Part shown: in pieces, positions 1 through 7,148 of the stretch
How the letters are laid out: the number at the start of each line of letters is the position of its first letter
How positions within the stretch are numbered: position 1 is the stretch's first letter
Origin: a bacterium
Lineage (GTDB): Bacteria; Bacillota; Clostridia; Oscillospirales; Acutalibacteraceae
DNA length: 23,694 nt
Assembly (NCBI GenBank): GCA_020625635.1
Contig: JAHLBL010000004.1
Coordinates: 1-23,694, forward strand
Direction: 5' to 3'
Notes under the pieces: generated by a model
Database searches by the model: none
Told to the model about the DNA's origin: nothing
Seen by the model: the letters and a program-made list of their open reading frames with translations, nothing else
Made by a program: the position numbers and the translations under genes

Positions 1-327
1 TGCGTTATCCTGCTGACGCTAAAGCCGAAGCGCAGGCTCTACCGTGTTAAGCGTAGGCAGAAATGCGTCTGCGCCGTAGCGGAAAATGCCGACGGTCTTA
101 TGCTCGCCGCGGCGAACTTAGGCGGCAGGCTCCCCGAAGCGGAGGTTTTCCTTTACAGGGGGAGGTACGTAATCATAGTAGACGGCTATACCTCGCTTGG
201 CAATATGTCCGCGCTGGACGAGTTCGCCGAAAGCTTTTTTATTCCGCTCCATAACGCCGCCAAGGTGCGCGAGCACGGAAAGCCGCTGGGCAGGCTCGGT
301 ATAATAGCAGAAGCCTTGAAAAAATAA
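1..327 (+). CDS. MecA-like adaptor protein, C-terminal fragment
   Basis: The frame is open from base 1 to the TAA at 325-327, so the start lies before the window. The visible 108 residues contain FLYRGRYVIIV, then a pattern of predicted strand and helix, and end with KVREHGKPLGRLGIIAEALKK. That layout resembles the C-terminal domain of the MecA family: a line such as 'lYk.g.YYLvl', then a late 'ehGk.l' motif. In Firmicutes MecA delivers substrates to the ClpC/ClpP protease. The match is by eye only and the fragment is short, so another small cytosolic protein is possible. No signal peptide or membrane segment is visible in the part seen. Two hairpins follow the stop. Confidence 0.5.
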   Translation, partial: CVILLTLKPKRRLYRVKRRQKCVCAVAENADGLMLAAANLGGRLPEAEVFLYRGRYVIIVDGYTSLGNMSALDEFAESFFIPLHNAAKVREHGKPLGRLGIIAEALKK

Positions 328-331
328 AAAA

Positions 332-358
332 GGCAGGCTCAAAATTAAAAGAGCCGCC
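332..358. other. Small stem-loop after the MecA-like gene
   Basis: GGCTC (336-340) pairs with GAGCC (351-355) across a 10-base A/T loop. Past a bulged A at 335 the stem continues, GGC (332-334) with GCC (356-358). No T-run follows on either strand, so it is not a clear terminator. The same AGGCTC/GAGCC words recur in the next hairpin. Confidence 0.35.
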
Positions 359-389
359 GATAATAATCCGATTAAATAGTAATAAGTTT

Positions 390-427
390 TCAGGGGGAGG
401 CTCGTTTTAGTTTGAGCCTCCCCCTGA
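390..427. terminator. Strong hairpin between convergent genes
   Basis: CAGGGGGAGGCTC (391-403) and GAGCCTCCCCCTG (414-426) are perfect complements around a 10-base loop. A flanking T-A pair makes the stem 14 bp. It lies between the stop of the plus-strand MecA-like gene and the stop of the minus-strand permease at 448, where a shared terminator is expected. The T-tracts on both sides are poor, so efficient intrinsic termination is inferred mainly from stem strength and position. Confidence 0.65.
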
Positions 428-447
428 TTGTATTTATGTATACTTAT

Positions 448-1821
448 TTATTTGTCAGCCTTTTTTCTGCCGAGCATTACGTTGGTGAGAATACCAAGGA
501 TGAGCGCGCAGGCTACTTCGGTGATCTTGACGTCGCCGAACTCGAGCACCATTCCGCCTACACCCGCGATAAGGATAACGGAAGCGGTGAAGAGGTTGCG
601 GTTGTCGTCGAGGTCAACCTTTTGGAGCATCTTAAGTCCCGATACAGCGATGAAGCCGTAGAGCGCGATGCACACGCCGCCCATTACACAGGACGGGATC
701 GTTGAAAGGAATGCCACGAAAGGTGTGATGAACGAAATGACCATAGCCTCAACAGCTGTAACGATGATGGTAGCTACGGAAGCGTTCTTTGTGATCGCCA
801 CACAGCCGACGGACTCGCCGTAGGTCGTGTTGGGGCAGCCGCCGAAGAACGCGCCTACTATGGAGCCTACGCCGTCTCCGAGGAGTGTGTTGGAAAGACC
901 GGGATCCTCAAGAAGATCGTGCTCGATGATAGAGGAGAGGTTCTTGTGGTCGGCGATGTGCTCGGCAAATACAACGAAAGCTACGGGGATATAAGCAACA
1001 GCTACCGTACCGAGGTATGAGAGATCGAACTGACCGAAATCGCCGAAAGCCTTGAGGAAGGTGAAGTCGGGAACAGATACGAAGCTCTCGGGCTTGATCT
1101 CGGTGAAGAGCGAGGTGAGAGCGGTGTAGTCGATAACCTTGAGCTCGGGGTTGTTGGCGATTTCAGCAACTACATAGAAGCAGGAGGCTGTCGCGTAGCC
1201 CGCGAGGATACCGATAATAAACGGAATGAGCTTGCCCATTTTCTTTCCGTAAACCGAGCAGAGCATAGTTACCGCAAGGGTAACGAGACCGCAGATAATC
1301 TTTACGTAGAGAACTGTCGGGGACTCTGCCGCGGCAAAGTTGCCGTCTGTAGCGCCGAGGTCGCCGATAGCGTTGCCCGCGAGCGAAAGTCCGATGATCG
1401 CGACTGTCGGTCCGATTACAACGGCAGGCATAATCTTTGAGATCCATTTAACGCCTACGAATTTTACGATAACCGCAAGTACTACGTAAACGAGTCCCGC
1501 CATAGCCGCGCCGATAATGAGCGCGAAGTAACCGAGGCTGGCTGTTGCCGCGCCCGCGAAGGCTGTCATCATTGAGCCGAGGAACGCGAAGGACGAGCCA
1601 AGGAATACGGGGCTCTTCGCTCTTGTGAACAGAACATAAATAATTGTACCCACACCCGCGCCGAAGAGAGCAGCCGATGTACTCATCTCGGAACCCGTGT
1701 TCTGGTTAACAATCATCGGAACCGCGATTGTCGCAGCCATTATTGCGAGCAGCTGCTGAAACGCGAAAATGAGTATCGAAGGGAATTTCGGCTTATCTTT
1801 TACGCCGTAAATCATTTTCAT
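448..1821 (-). CDS. uraA: Uracil permease (NCS2 / nucleobase-cation symporter family)
   Basis: A 457-residue, almost wholly hydrophobic protein of the usual length for the uracil-xanthine permease family. It should import uracil with protons across the cytoplasmic membrane. Family landmarks are clear: QQLLAIMAATIAVP near residues 22-35, SPVFLGSSFAF at 70-80, FAEHIADHKNL at 285-295 and GGCPNTTYGES at 327-336. E287 and E336 match the two glutamates that bind uracil in E. coli UraA. The start is set by AGGAGG shortly before the ATG. A good promoter lies at 1873-1901. The gene is divergent from upp, which would convert the imported base to UMP, and this context supports uracil over xanthine. The short leader shows no PyrR-type attenuator. 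Confidence 0.93.
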   Translation of the reverse strand: MKMIYGVKDKPKFPSILIFAFQQLLAIMAATIAVPMIVNQNTGSEMSTSAALFGAGVGTIIYVLFTRAKSPVFLGSSFAFLGSMMTAFAGAATASLGYFALIIGAAMAGLVYVVLAVIVKFVGVKWISKIMPAVVIGPTVAIIGLSLAGNAIGDLGATDGNFAAAESPTVLYVKIICGLVTLAVTMLCSVYGKKMGKLIPFIIGILAGYATASCFYVVAEIANNPELKVIDYTALTSLFTEIKPESFVSVPDFTFLKAFGDFGQFDLSYLGTVAVAYIPVAFVVFAEHIADHKNLSSIIEHDLLEDPGLSNTLLGDGVGSIVGAFFGGCPNTTYGESVGCVAITKNASVATIIVTAVEAMVISFITPFVAFLSTIPSCVMGGVCIALYGFIAVSGLKMLQKVDLDDNRNLFTASVILIAGVGGMVLEFGDVKITEVACALILGILTNVMLGRKKADK

Positions 1822-1872
1822 TTTTGTTTCCTCCTGTTTTAATTTATTATAGAGTATTTTTAACCCAAGGGT

Positions 1873-1901
1873 ATTATACAGAAAAACCCCCGTTAATACA
1901 A
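1873..1901 (-). promoter_or_regulatory. Sigma-A promoter for uraA
   Basis: On the minus strand, a -35 TTGTAT (1896-1901) and a -10 TATAAT (1873-1878) are separated by exactly 17 bases. Transcription would start near 1866 and leave a leader of roughly 45 bases. That leader holds AGGAGG but no obvious attenuator hairpin. Confidence 0.75.
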
Positions 1902-1948
1902 CATATTTCGGTTTTTTTAACTCAATTTCGACTTTTTGTCATTTTTCA

Positions 1949-1977
1949 TTGACTTTTTAAGCCGCATTTTGTAATAT
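1949..1977 (+). promoter_or_regulatory. Sigma-A promoter for upp
   Basis: A -35 TTGACT (1949-1954) and a -10 TAATAT (1972-1977) are separated by 17 bases. They lie about 37 bases before the upp ATG. A second TATAAT at 1984-1989 has no partner at proper spacing. The ribosome site AGAAAGGATG follows. Confidence 0.75.
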
Positions 1978-2013
1978 TAAACTATAATATATTAAAAGAA
2001 AGGATGAAATAGT

Positions 2014-2643
2014 ATGTCAAATGTTCATTATATGGACCATCCGCTTATTAAGCATAAAATCACGATGCTCCGCAGAGAGAGCACGGGAACAAACGAATTC
2101 CGAAAGTTAGTAGAGGAAATCGCGATGCTTATGGGTTATGAGGCTCTCGCCGATATCCCCACCCGCGAGGTTGAAATCAAAACTCCCATCGAGGACACAG
2201 TCCAGCCCGTTATCGACGGAAAGAAAATGGCGATCGTGCCTATCCTCCGCGCGGGACTCGGAATGGTAGGCGGTATGCTCGCTCTCGTTCCCTCCGCAAA
2301 GGTCGGTCATATCGGTATGTACCGCGACGAGGAAACTCATCTTCCTCACCCGTATTACTGCAAGCTTCCGCCCTTTATCGACCAGCGCCTTATCGTTGTC
2401 GTTGACCCGATGCTTGCGACGGGCGGCTCGCTGATCGACGCTGTCGACGAAATAAAGTCACAGGGCGGCAAGGACATCAAGTGTATGTGCATTATCGCGG
2501 CTCCCGAGGGCGTCGCGGCGTTTACCGAGAAGCACCCCGACGTTCAGCTTTATATCGGTTCGCTCGACCGCTGCCTCAACGAAAACGCCTATATCTGCCC
2601 CGGACTCGGAGACGCGGGAGACAGAATCTTCGGAACAAAATAG
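2014..2643 (+). CDS. upp: Uracil phosphoribosyltransferase
   Basis: A 209-residue cytosolic enzyme, the normal length for Upp. It makes UMP and pyrophosphate from uracil and PRPP in pyrimidine salvage. The PRPP-binding loop is plain (VVDPMLATGGS, loop residues 131-139). So is the C-terminal uracil-binding segment NAYICPGLGDAGDRIFGT (191-208). The N-terminal HPLIKHKITMLRR and the central PILRAGLGMVGGM are also typical. The ATG follows AGAAAGGATG at good spacing and lies just after its own promoter. The gene is divergent from the uracil permease and ends in an intrinsic terminator, so it appears to be a single-gene transcript. Confidence 0.97.
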   Translation: MSNVHYMDHPLIKHKITMLRRESTGTNEFRKLVEEIAMLMGYEALADIPTREVEIKTPIEDTVQPVIDGKKMAIVPILRAGLGMVGGMLALVPSAKVGHIGMYRDEETHLPHPYYCKLPPFIDQRLIVVVDPMLATGGSLIDAVDEIKSQGGKDIKCMCIIAAPEGVAAFTEKHPDVQLYIGSLDRCLNENAYICPGLGDAGDRIFGTK

Positions 2644-2659
2644 TATTATTGCAATCATC

Positions 2660-2694
2660 AAAGGTCGCCGCTCAACGCGGCGGCTTTTCTTTTA
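2660..2694 (+). terminator. Intrinsic terminator of upp
   Basis: The stem is built on GCCGC (2667-2671) and GCGGC (2677-2681) around the loop TCAAC. It extends outward through mixed pairs to 2660/2688. The run TTTTCTTTT starts at 2685. It lies 16 bases after the upp stop. Confidence 0.85.
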
Positions 2695-2708
2695 ACGGTA
2701 TAACGGCG

Positions 2709-2742
2709 AAAAAATAAGGTCGGTTCAAACGAACCGACCTTA
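2709..2742 (-). terminator. Intrinsic terminator of the FN3/BIG2 surface-protein gene
   Basis: TAAGGTCGGTTC (2715-2726) and GAACCGACCTTA (2731-2742) are perfect complements around a 4-base loop. Read on the minus strand the stem is followed by six T residues (bases 2714-2709). It sits 15 bases past the stop at 2757. With the upp terminator it makes a back-to-back pair between convergent genes. Confidence 0.88.
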
Positions 2743-2756
2743 AATTCAGTGTAAAA

Positions 2757-3944
2757 TTATTTTACAACAACTTCGATGTAGATAGTCTTTGCAGCAACCT
2801 TAGCAAGACCAACGTTCTCGAGCTTCTCAACGATCTCAGCAGCAGCGTCTGTAACCTTAAGAGTAACAGTAGCTTCGCCTTCGCCTACAGCTGTGATAAC
2901 GCCGTCGTTTACAGTAGCAACAGCCTCGTCACTTGATGTAGCGGTGTAGAGATCCTGAACGCTGAGAATGTCAGCAAGAGCCTTACCCTCTTTGTACTGC
3001 TCGCCCTTGTCGAGGTTGATGAGGATGTGGAGAACTCTGTTTGTAGCAAAGTACTGGAAGCGATCTACGCCCTCCTCCTTGGGAGCATAGGGAGCGTATC
3101 TGATGCTGCTCTCGTAGGACTTTGTTGAATCCTTAACTGCGAATACCTTGTAAGCGTAAACTGTGGGGTTCTTGCTCATGTCTTCATCCTTGTAGGAAGT
3201 GCCTGTTACGTTTGCAACCTTAACGTAAGAGGAATCACCGGCCTTAAGTCTGTAGACATCATAGCTTTCAGCAGCCTTTGTAGCTGTCCATGTTACGGAA
3301 ACTGACTTTGTATCAGCATTCTCTCTTGCCTTAACATCAGTAACCTGAGTGAGGTGAGTGATGCTCTTAGCTGTTGAATACATGGACTTGGACTTTGTCT
3401 TTGTGTTGAGGCATCTTACCTTGTAAGTATAGGTCTTACCGGAAACAACGTCCTTATCTGTGTAGCTTGTCTTTGTTGTTGTGTAAACAAGCTTGAAGGA
3501 GCCTGATGTTGCTCTGTAAACCTTGTACTGGTTAGCGCCCTTGCGCTTGTTCCAAAGAACCTTTACGGACTTAGCCTTGTTAACGAGCTCTTTGAATACT
3601 GTGCGGTTGATTCTTGTGATTTTAACACCTGCGGAAGCCTTTGAGGTCTTCTTACCGTTTACAGCCTTTACCTTGTAGGTATAAGTCTTGCCGGCCTTAG
3701 CGCTGAAGTCCTTAGCAACGAGCTTGCTGGTCTTCTTGATAAGCTTGGAGCCACGGTAAACCTTGTAGCTCTTAGCGCCGGAAACTTTCTTCCATGTGAT
3801 CTTAACGCTCTTCTCGGAGTTAGAAACGGAAATCTTGGGAGCCTTAAGAGAAGCAGCAGATACGGAAGCAGTGCCGATAGCAGCGGTAGAAGCTACTGTC
3901 AAAGCAGCAAGAGCAACTGTTAAAAATCTTTTTGCTTTTTTCAT
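2757..3944 (-). CDS. Secreted FN3-repeat and BIG2-like surface protein
   Basis: A 395-residue exported protein. It starts with a signal peptide: a KKAKR positive start, a hydrophobic core and a likely cut after VSA near residue 30. Three fibronectin type III-like repeats follow, at about 36-110, 118-198 and 199-285. Each has a W in 'vtW', a SYKVYR-type strand and a TYTYKV-type strand. A BIG2-like fold follows around 326-365, with TSSDEAVATVNDGVITAVGEG as its core. The first two repeats are very lysine-rich. There is no LPXTG-type tail, so it is probably released or held by charge. AGAAAGGAAAT precedes the ATG. The only upstream promoter candidate is weak (TTGTGT at 4002-4007, GATAAA at 3977-3982), so read-through from the sortase genes is possible. 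The ligand is unknown. Confidence 0.8.
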   Translation of the reverse strand: MKKAKRFLTVALAALTVASTAAIGTASVSAASLKAPKISVSNSEKSVKITWKKVSGAKSYKVYRGSKLIKKTSKLVAKDFSAKAGKTYTYKVKAVNGKKTSKASAGVKITRINRTVFKELVNKAKSVKVLWNKRKGANQYKVYRATSGSFKLVYTTTKTSYTDKDVVSGKTYTYKVRCLNTKTKSKSMYSTAKSITHLTQVTDVKARENADTKSVSVTWTATKAAESYDVYRLKAGDSSYVKVANVTGTSYKDEDMSKNPTVYAYKVFAVKDSTKSYESSIRYAPYAPKEEGVDRFQYFATNRVLHILINLDKGEQYKEGKALADILSVQDLYTATSSDEAVATVNDGVITAVGEGEATVTLKVTDAAAEIVEKLENVGLAKVAAKTIYIEVVVK

Positions 3945-4026
3945 AATAATATTTCCTTTCTTAAAATATTGAAAAATTTATCTGAAAAACCATGCCGACA
4001 GACACAATATTTCAGTGGTTGCCTGT

Positions 4027-4875
4027 TTATTGTGACGCTTTTTTCCTAAGCATCAGATGCGTTACACAGAGCGCGGCGGATATTACAAGCAGCGTAACCG
4101 CAATTGTGAGCACATCCGAAAAGAAGGTGTTTAAAAGCGTTACATACATTTCCTTTGCGGACAGCCTGACAAAGTTGATTTTATCAATCAGTCCGCTTGC
4201 GAATACCACGATCGGTATCAGCAGCATTACCAGTCCCGCAGCTGTGAAGCTGTAGTAGATGCGGCGTACCGCCTTGTGCTTCCATCGCTCGGTAAACAGC
4301 ATAAGCAGGATAATTCCCGCCGCTATTGCCGCGAGCACCAGCATGAGGATCGTGTATTTGGGGGTGTTTCGGCGTACTCTGTCCTGCAGAATCGAAAGAT
4401 ATGAAACCCTGATTCTGCCTGAGTAAACCTTGGCAGCTTCCTTTACAAAGTAATCTACGCTGTCCTGATTTACCTTCTCGGTGTTGATGCCCTTCCCGAT
4501 TTCGTAAGCCTCAATCGCGCTTCTGAGCTGTTTCTCGAAATTCGAGGTATCGACCTCGAGCTTCTTACCCGAGTAGAACGCGTCCACATAGCTCTGGACA
4601 TCCTCGCGCACCATAAGCTCGTCGACGAACTCGTCGAAAAACTCTCTGTCCAGTCCGCTGGCGTCGCCGATGTAAACAAGTTCATCCTTGACTTCATCGC
4701 AGAGGTCGGCGTAATATCTGGACTCGTTGAGCGAGTCTGTCATAAAGGCGGGGTTAAAGGCGGTGAACCTGATCAACGCTGTCATCGAACTTCCCACGAT
4801 ACATATCGCGAGGAAGAACACGAGCAGGGCATTAACGATCAATGAAACCTTATTATTCCTGAAAAAGTTCTTCAT
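4027..4875 (-). CDS. Four-helix membrane protein of unknown function, next to sortase
   Basis: I do not recognise the family. Starting from the ATG at 4873-4875 the protein has 282 residues. A first membrane helix lies near the start (VSLIVNALLVFFLAICIVG). Then comes an acidic, helical extracellular segment of roughly 135 residues. Three more membrane helices follow in the C-terminal half, ending in a basic tail (LRKKASQ). I chose this ATG because GGATGAGGTGA sits just before it. The frame also opens further upstream at a TTG (4903-4905), but that overlaps the sortase end and has a poor ribosome site. The sortase stop lies only 10 bases before the ATG, so the two are probably translated together. 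A role in assembly or placement of the sortase product is inference from position only. No terminator hairpin is visible after the stop. Confidence 0.7.
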   Translation of the reverse strand: MKNFFRNNKVSLIVNALLVFFLAICIVGSSMTALIRFTAFNPAFMTDSLNESRYYADLCDEVKDELVYIGDASGLDREFFDEFVDELMVREDVQSYVDAFYSGKKLEVDTSNFEKQLRSAIEAYEIGKGINTEKVNQDSVDYFVKEAAKVYSGRIRVSYLSILQDRVRRNTPKYTILMLVLAAIAAGIILLMLFTERWKHKAVRRIYYSFTAAGLVMLLIPIVVFASGLIDKINFVRLSAKEMYVTLLNTFFSDVLTIAVTLLVISAALCVTHLMLRKKASQ

Positions 4876-4885
4876 ACGCGTCACC

Positions 4886-5554
4886 TCATCCGTAAAGCCC
4901 GACAATTTCGGGACCTGAAATCTTATCGGCGTAGACGAAGAATCTTTTTGAAGTAAGACCGATTTCGTCGAAGGGATAGCAGGTGTACATCACGAGCGTT
5001 TCCTTATCGGCGTTTAAATCGATTGCTTTTTTGTCCTGTGCGTCAAGCACTTTCGTCTCTTTAACCTTATACTTGTAGTTGCCCCAGCTTGTTCTTACGG
5101 AGACAACGTCGCCTTTTTTAATGCTTTTAAGTCCGTTGAAGTAGGTGTTGTTGTGTCCCGCGACAAGAATCGTCTTGCCGTAGCCGGGGACAAAGCTTCC
5201 CGCGTAGATACCTACGCCGTTCTTCAGCGGAATCTTTCCGTCGCCAAAGAAAAGTTTGGCTTGAACGTCGCAGCTCTCGACGGCTAACTCACCGAACTGC
5301 TTGTTGATGGTCGGAAACTCAACGTCCTCCGCGTTAACGGTGTCGCCGTTCTTATCGGTAGGAATGAAGATATCCTCGTAATCACCCGAGTAATCCATCT
5401 GCTTATCCGAGATAAACATTGTACCGATGGAGAAGGCGTCCTTTATGGTCGGCGCCAGCACAACCAGAAGGGCGGCGCATACGGCGACGAAGCATATCAG
5501 CGGAGCGATAATGAGATTCCTGATGTTTTTCTTACTGCTACCTGACATCTTCAT
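4886..5554 (-). CDS. Sortase, class D-like
   Basis: A 222-residue membrane-anchored transpeptidase. An N-terminal helix (about residues 12-34) puts the catalytic domain outside. The catalytic set is complete: H134 in VAGHNNTYF, C192 in MYTCYPF and R204 in TSKRFFVYA. The TCYPF block with a short gap to the arginine fits class D more than class A or B. Sortases cut a C-terminal sorting signal after Thr and join the protein to cell wall or to an amine on another protein. The start overlaps the upstream gene by 17 bases, which suggests translational coupling. An in-frame ATG two codons later is an alternative. The direct neighbour upstream carries a sortase-like tail and is the best candidate substrate. 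Confidence 0.9.
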   Translation of the reverse strand: MKMSGSSKKNIRNLIIAPLICFVAVCAALLVVLAPTIKDAFSIGTMFISDKQMDYSGDYEDIFIPTDKNGDTVNAEDVEFPTINKQFGELAVESCDVQAKLFFGDGKIPLKNGVGIYAGSFVPGYGKTILVAGHNNTYFNGLKSIKKGDVVSVRTSWGNYKYKVKETKVLDAQDKKAIDLNADKETLVMYTCYPFDEIGLTSKRFFVYADKISGPEIVGLYG

Positions 5555-6104
5555 ACTGCAGGCTTCTCTTTCTTGCGAGAGTAAATGCCGTACATCCCGC
5601 GAGCATTACAGCGAAAACGGAGCATAAGGCAACAGTGAGCGAATAATCAGCTCCGCCGGTAGCCTTGATGACGTTGCCCGAATCGTCGATAACAACCTCT
5701 CCGTCGCTGTTCATGATCTTGGAGCCCGATTCATCTCCCGCGGCGTTAAGGTTAAGAACAGCTGCCGCAGAGTTCGCGTATGACATTATAGTTTTAACCT
5801 GCTCGGGTGTAAGCTCCTTCATAGAGGACTTTCCCGTTCCTTCGAGGAACGAACGGCCCGAGTTGATGTAGCCGTTAATCTCGCCTGCCTGTTCAGAGGT
5901 CATGTCAATAGTATTGAAGTAAGATTCCGCCTGATTAAGGTAGGATGCGGGAACATAAACGCTGTTTCCGTTCATATTGGCGGGCGTGTTCATATTCGCG
6001 AGAACGCTCTGCTCGGATGCGTTAAGACCTGCCGCGAACACACTGACACAAGACAAGCAGATAATAACTGCTGCCGCGAAAACGGCTGCGATTTTCTTCA
6101 TCAT
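5538..6104 (-). CDS. Small secreted protein with sortase-type tail, possible sortase substrate
   Basis: A 188-residue protein, no family recognised. It has a signal peptide (residues 1-24, cut near VFA-A). A helical, Ala/Ser/Asn-rich exported region follows, with LTPEQVKTIMSYANSA near 98-113. The C-terminus is built like a sorting signal: IKATGG at 146-151, a hydrophobic helix at about 155-177, then RKR at 178-180. A classic signal would be LPXTG; here the Pro is missing and only the T-G core and the layout remain. The tail after RKR is longer than usual (SLQYEDVR) because the gene runs into the sortase start. AAAGGAGG lies 6 bases before the ATG. It is the first gene of the minus-strand module, behind the promoter at 6169-6197. 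Confidence 0.75.
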   Translation of the reverse strand: MMKKIAAVFAAAVIICLSCVSVFAAGLNASEQSVLANMNTPANMNGNSVYVPASYLNQAESYFNTIDMTSEQAGEINGYINSGRSFLEGTGKSSMKELTPEQVKTIMSYANSAAAVLNLNAAGDESGSKIMNSDGEVVIDDSGNVIKATGGADYSLTVALCSVFAVMLAGCTAFTLARKRSLQYEDVR

Positions 6105-6132
6105 AATATACCTCCTTTTTCAGCACTTGCGC

Positions 6133-6156
6133 AGTTGTCAGAATAATAAGACAACT
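6133..6156. repeat. Inverted repeat in the leader of the sortase module
   Basis: AGTTGTC (6133-6139) and GACAACT (6150-6156) are perfect complements around a 10-base A/T-rich spacer. It lies in the short untranslated leader of the minus-strand module, between its predicted promoter and its ribosome site. It could be an operator or an RNA hairpin. Confidence 0.4.
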
Positions 6157-6168
6157 CCACAGCTACTT

Positions 6169-6197
6169 ATTGTATCACAAGGTTTTTAAAAAGTAAA
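6169..6197 (-). promoter_or_regulatory. Predicted promoter of the sortase module
   Basis: On the minus strand, a -35 TTTACT (6192-6197) and a -10 TACAAT (6169-6174) are separated by 17 bases. It is about 65 bases before the ATG at 6104. It lies in the 276-base gap shared with the divergent capsule promoter. Confidence 0.6.
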
Positions 6198-6307
6198 GGA
6201 AAAAAGGCAAATTGTTAAATTTTTACACACATTGACGCAATAAGTTTCTCCCTTTTCCGTTTTTTTAGGACATTTTGGAGAAAAAACCTGCCAATCCTTA
6301 TAAAATG

Positions 6308-6336
6308 TTGCATTTATATCGGTTTTGATGTAGAAT
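6308..6336 (+). promoter_or_regulatory. Main promoter of the capsule operon
   Basis: A -35 TTGCAT (6308-6313) and a -10 TAGAAT (6331-6336) are separated by 17 bases, 44 bases before the first ATG. A second possible pair is just upstream: TTGGAG at 6275-6280 and TATAAA at 6299-6304, spacing 18. The leader is too short for a known riboswitch. Confidence 0.65.
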
Positions 6337-6380
6337 TACAAAGAATGAATATGTGAAAAAGAATAAAAAGAGGTGCTAAA

Positions 6381-7148
6381 ATGGAAAAAAAGAAAACTGG
6401 CGAACCGCGCGAAATATCAATCAAGGAACTGTTTAAAACCTTTAAACACGGATTCTGGATTATGGCGGTTGCTGCGATAGTATTTGCTGTAGCCGCGTTT
6501 GGCTATACAAAGATTTTTATTCCCAAAAGCTACACGGTATATATAAAGTTTTACGTAGAGAGTTCGGCAAGAAACGAGGGTTCATACGGAGATATGTCGT
6601 CGCTGAACTACGCTACGGCGCTTGTTGACAACTATATTGAAATGCTCCAGTCAAATAATTTTGCCGAGAGACTGTCCGACAACCTTGAGAAAAAATATTC
6701 GGCGCCTCAGCTGAGAAGAATGGTCAGCTTTAAGAACGACGACGAGAGCAAGACTATGATATTCAACGCTACGGTTCAGGCGGGTTCACCCAACGACGCA
6801 TATACAATCGGTAAAGAGGTAGAGACTGTCGCTCCCGATGTCGTTTCCGAAAACAGTACAAACGCACAGCTTCGCGTAATCGACTGCGCGACCTTCCCGA
6901 CAGCTCCTTCGGGTCCGAACGCTAAGAAAAACGCTCTTATTGCGGGTATCGCGGGTTTCATATTAGCTCTGATTTTCGTATTTATCCGCGAGGCTCTCGA
7001 TAATAAGGTAAAATACTCCAACGATATGATCGATGTCTGCGGCGTACCGATCCTTGCGGCAGTCCCGGATTTCGGTGAGGAGCGAATTTTAATCGGAAAA
7101 CAATCGGCAAAAACCGACGCGGAAAGCGAGGCGGAGAATAATGGCTAA
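6381..7148 (+). CDS. Capsule chain-length regulator / kinase activator (Wzz, CpsC-like)
   Basis: A 255-residue polysaccharide co-polymerase of the Gram-positive type. Membrane helix 1 is at about 24-45. An extracellular domain follows, and helix 2 is at about 185-203. A Pro-rich stretch (FPTAPSGPNAKKN, 172-184) lies just before helix 2, as is typical of the Wzz family. The short cytosolic tail after helix 2 would contact and activate the tyrosine kinase made by the next gene. This pair sets polymer length and export. AGAGGTG precedes the ATG. The end overlaps the kinase start by 8 bases, so the two are translationally coupled. It is the first gene of the operon, directly behind the promoter. 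Confidence 0.9.
   Translation: MEKKKTGEPREISIKELFKTFKHGFWIMAVAAIVFAVAAFGYTKIFIPKSYTVYIKFYVESSARNEGSYGDMSSLNYATALVDNYIEMLQSNNFAERLSDNLEKKYSAPQLRRMVSFKNDDESKTMIFNATVQAGSPNDAYTIGKEVETVAPDVVSENSTNAQLRVIDCATFPTAPSGPNAKKNALIAGIAGFILALIFVFIREALDNKVKYSNDMIDVCGVPILAAVPDFGEERILIGKQSAKTDAESEAENNG

Noticed and set aside
1822..2013. PyrR-type attenuator or uracil-responsive leader for uraA/upp
   Set aside because: Both leaders are only about 30-45 bases and hold no terminator/antiterminator pair.
6105..6380. Riboswitch or long regulatory leader ahead of the capsule operon
   Set aside because: The predicted start of transcription is only about 40 bases before the first ATG, and no known aptamer-like structure was seen.
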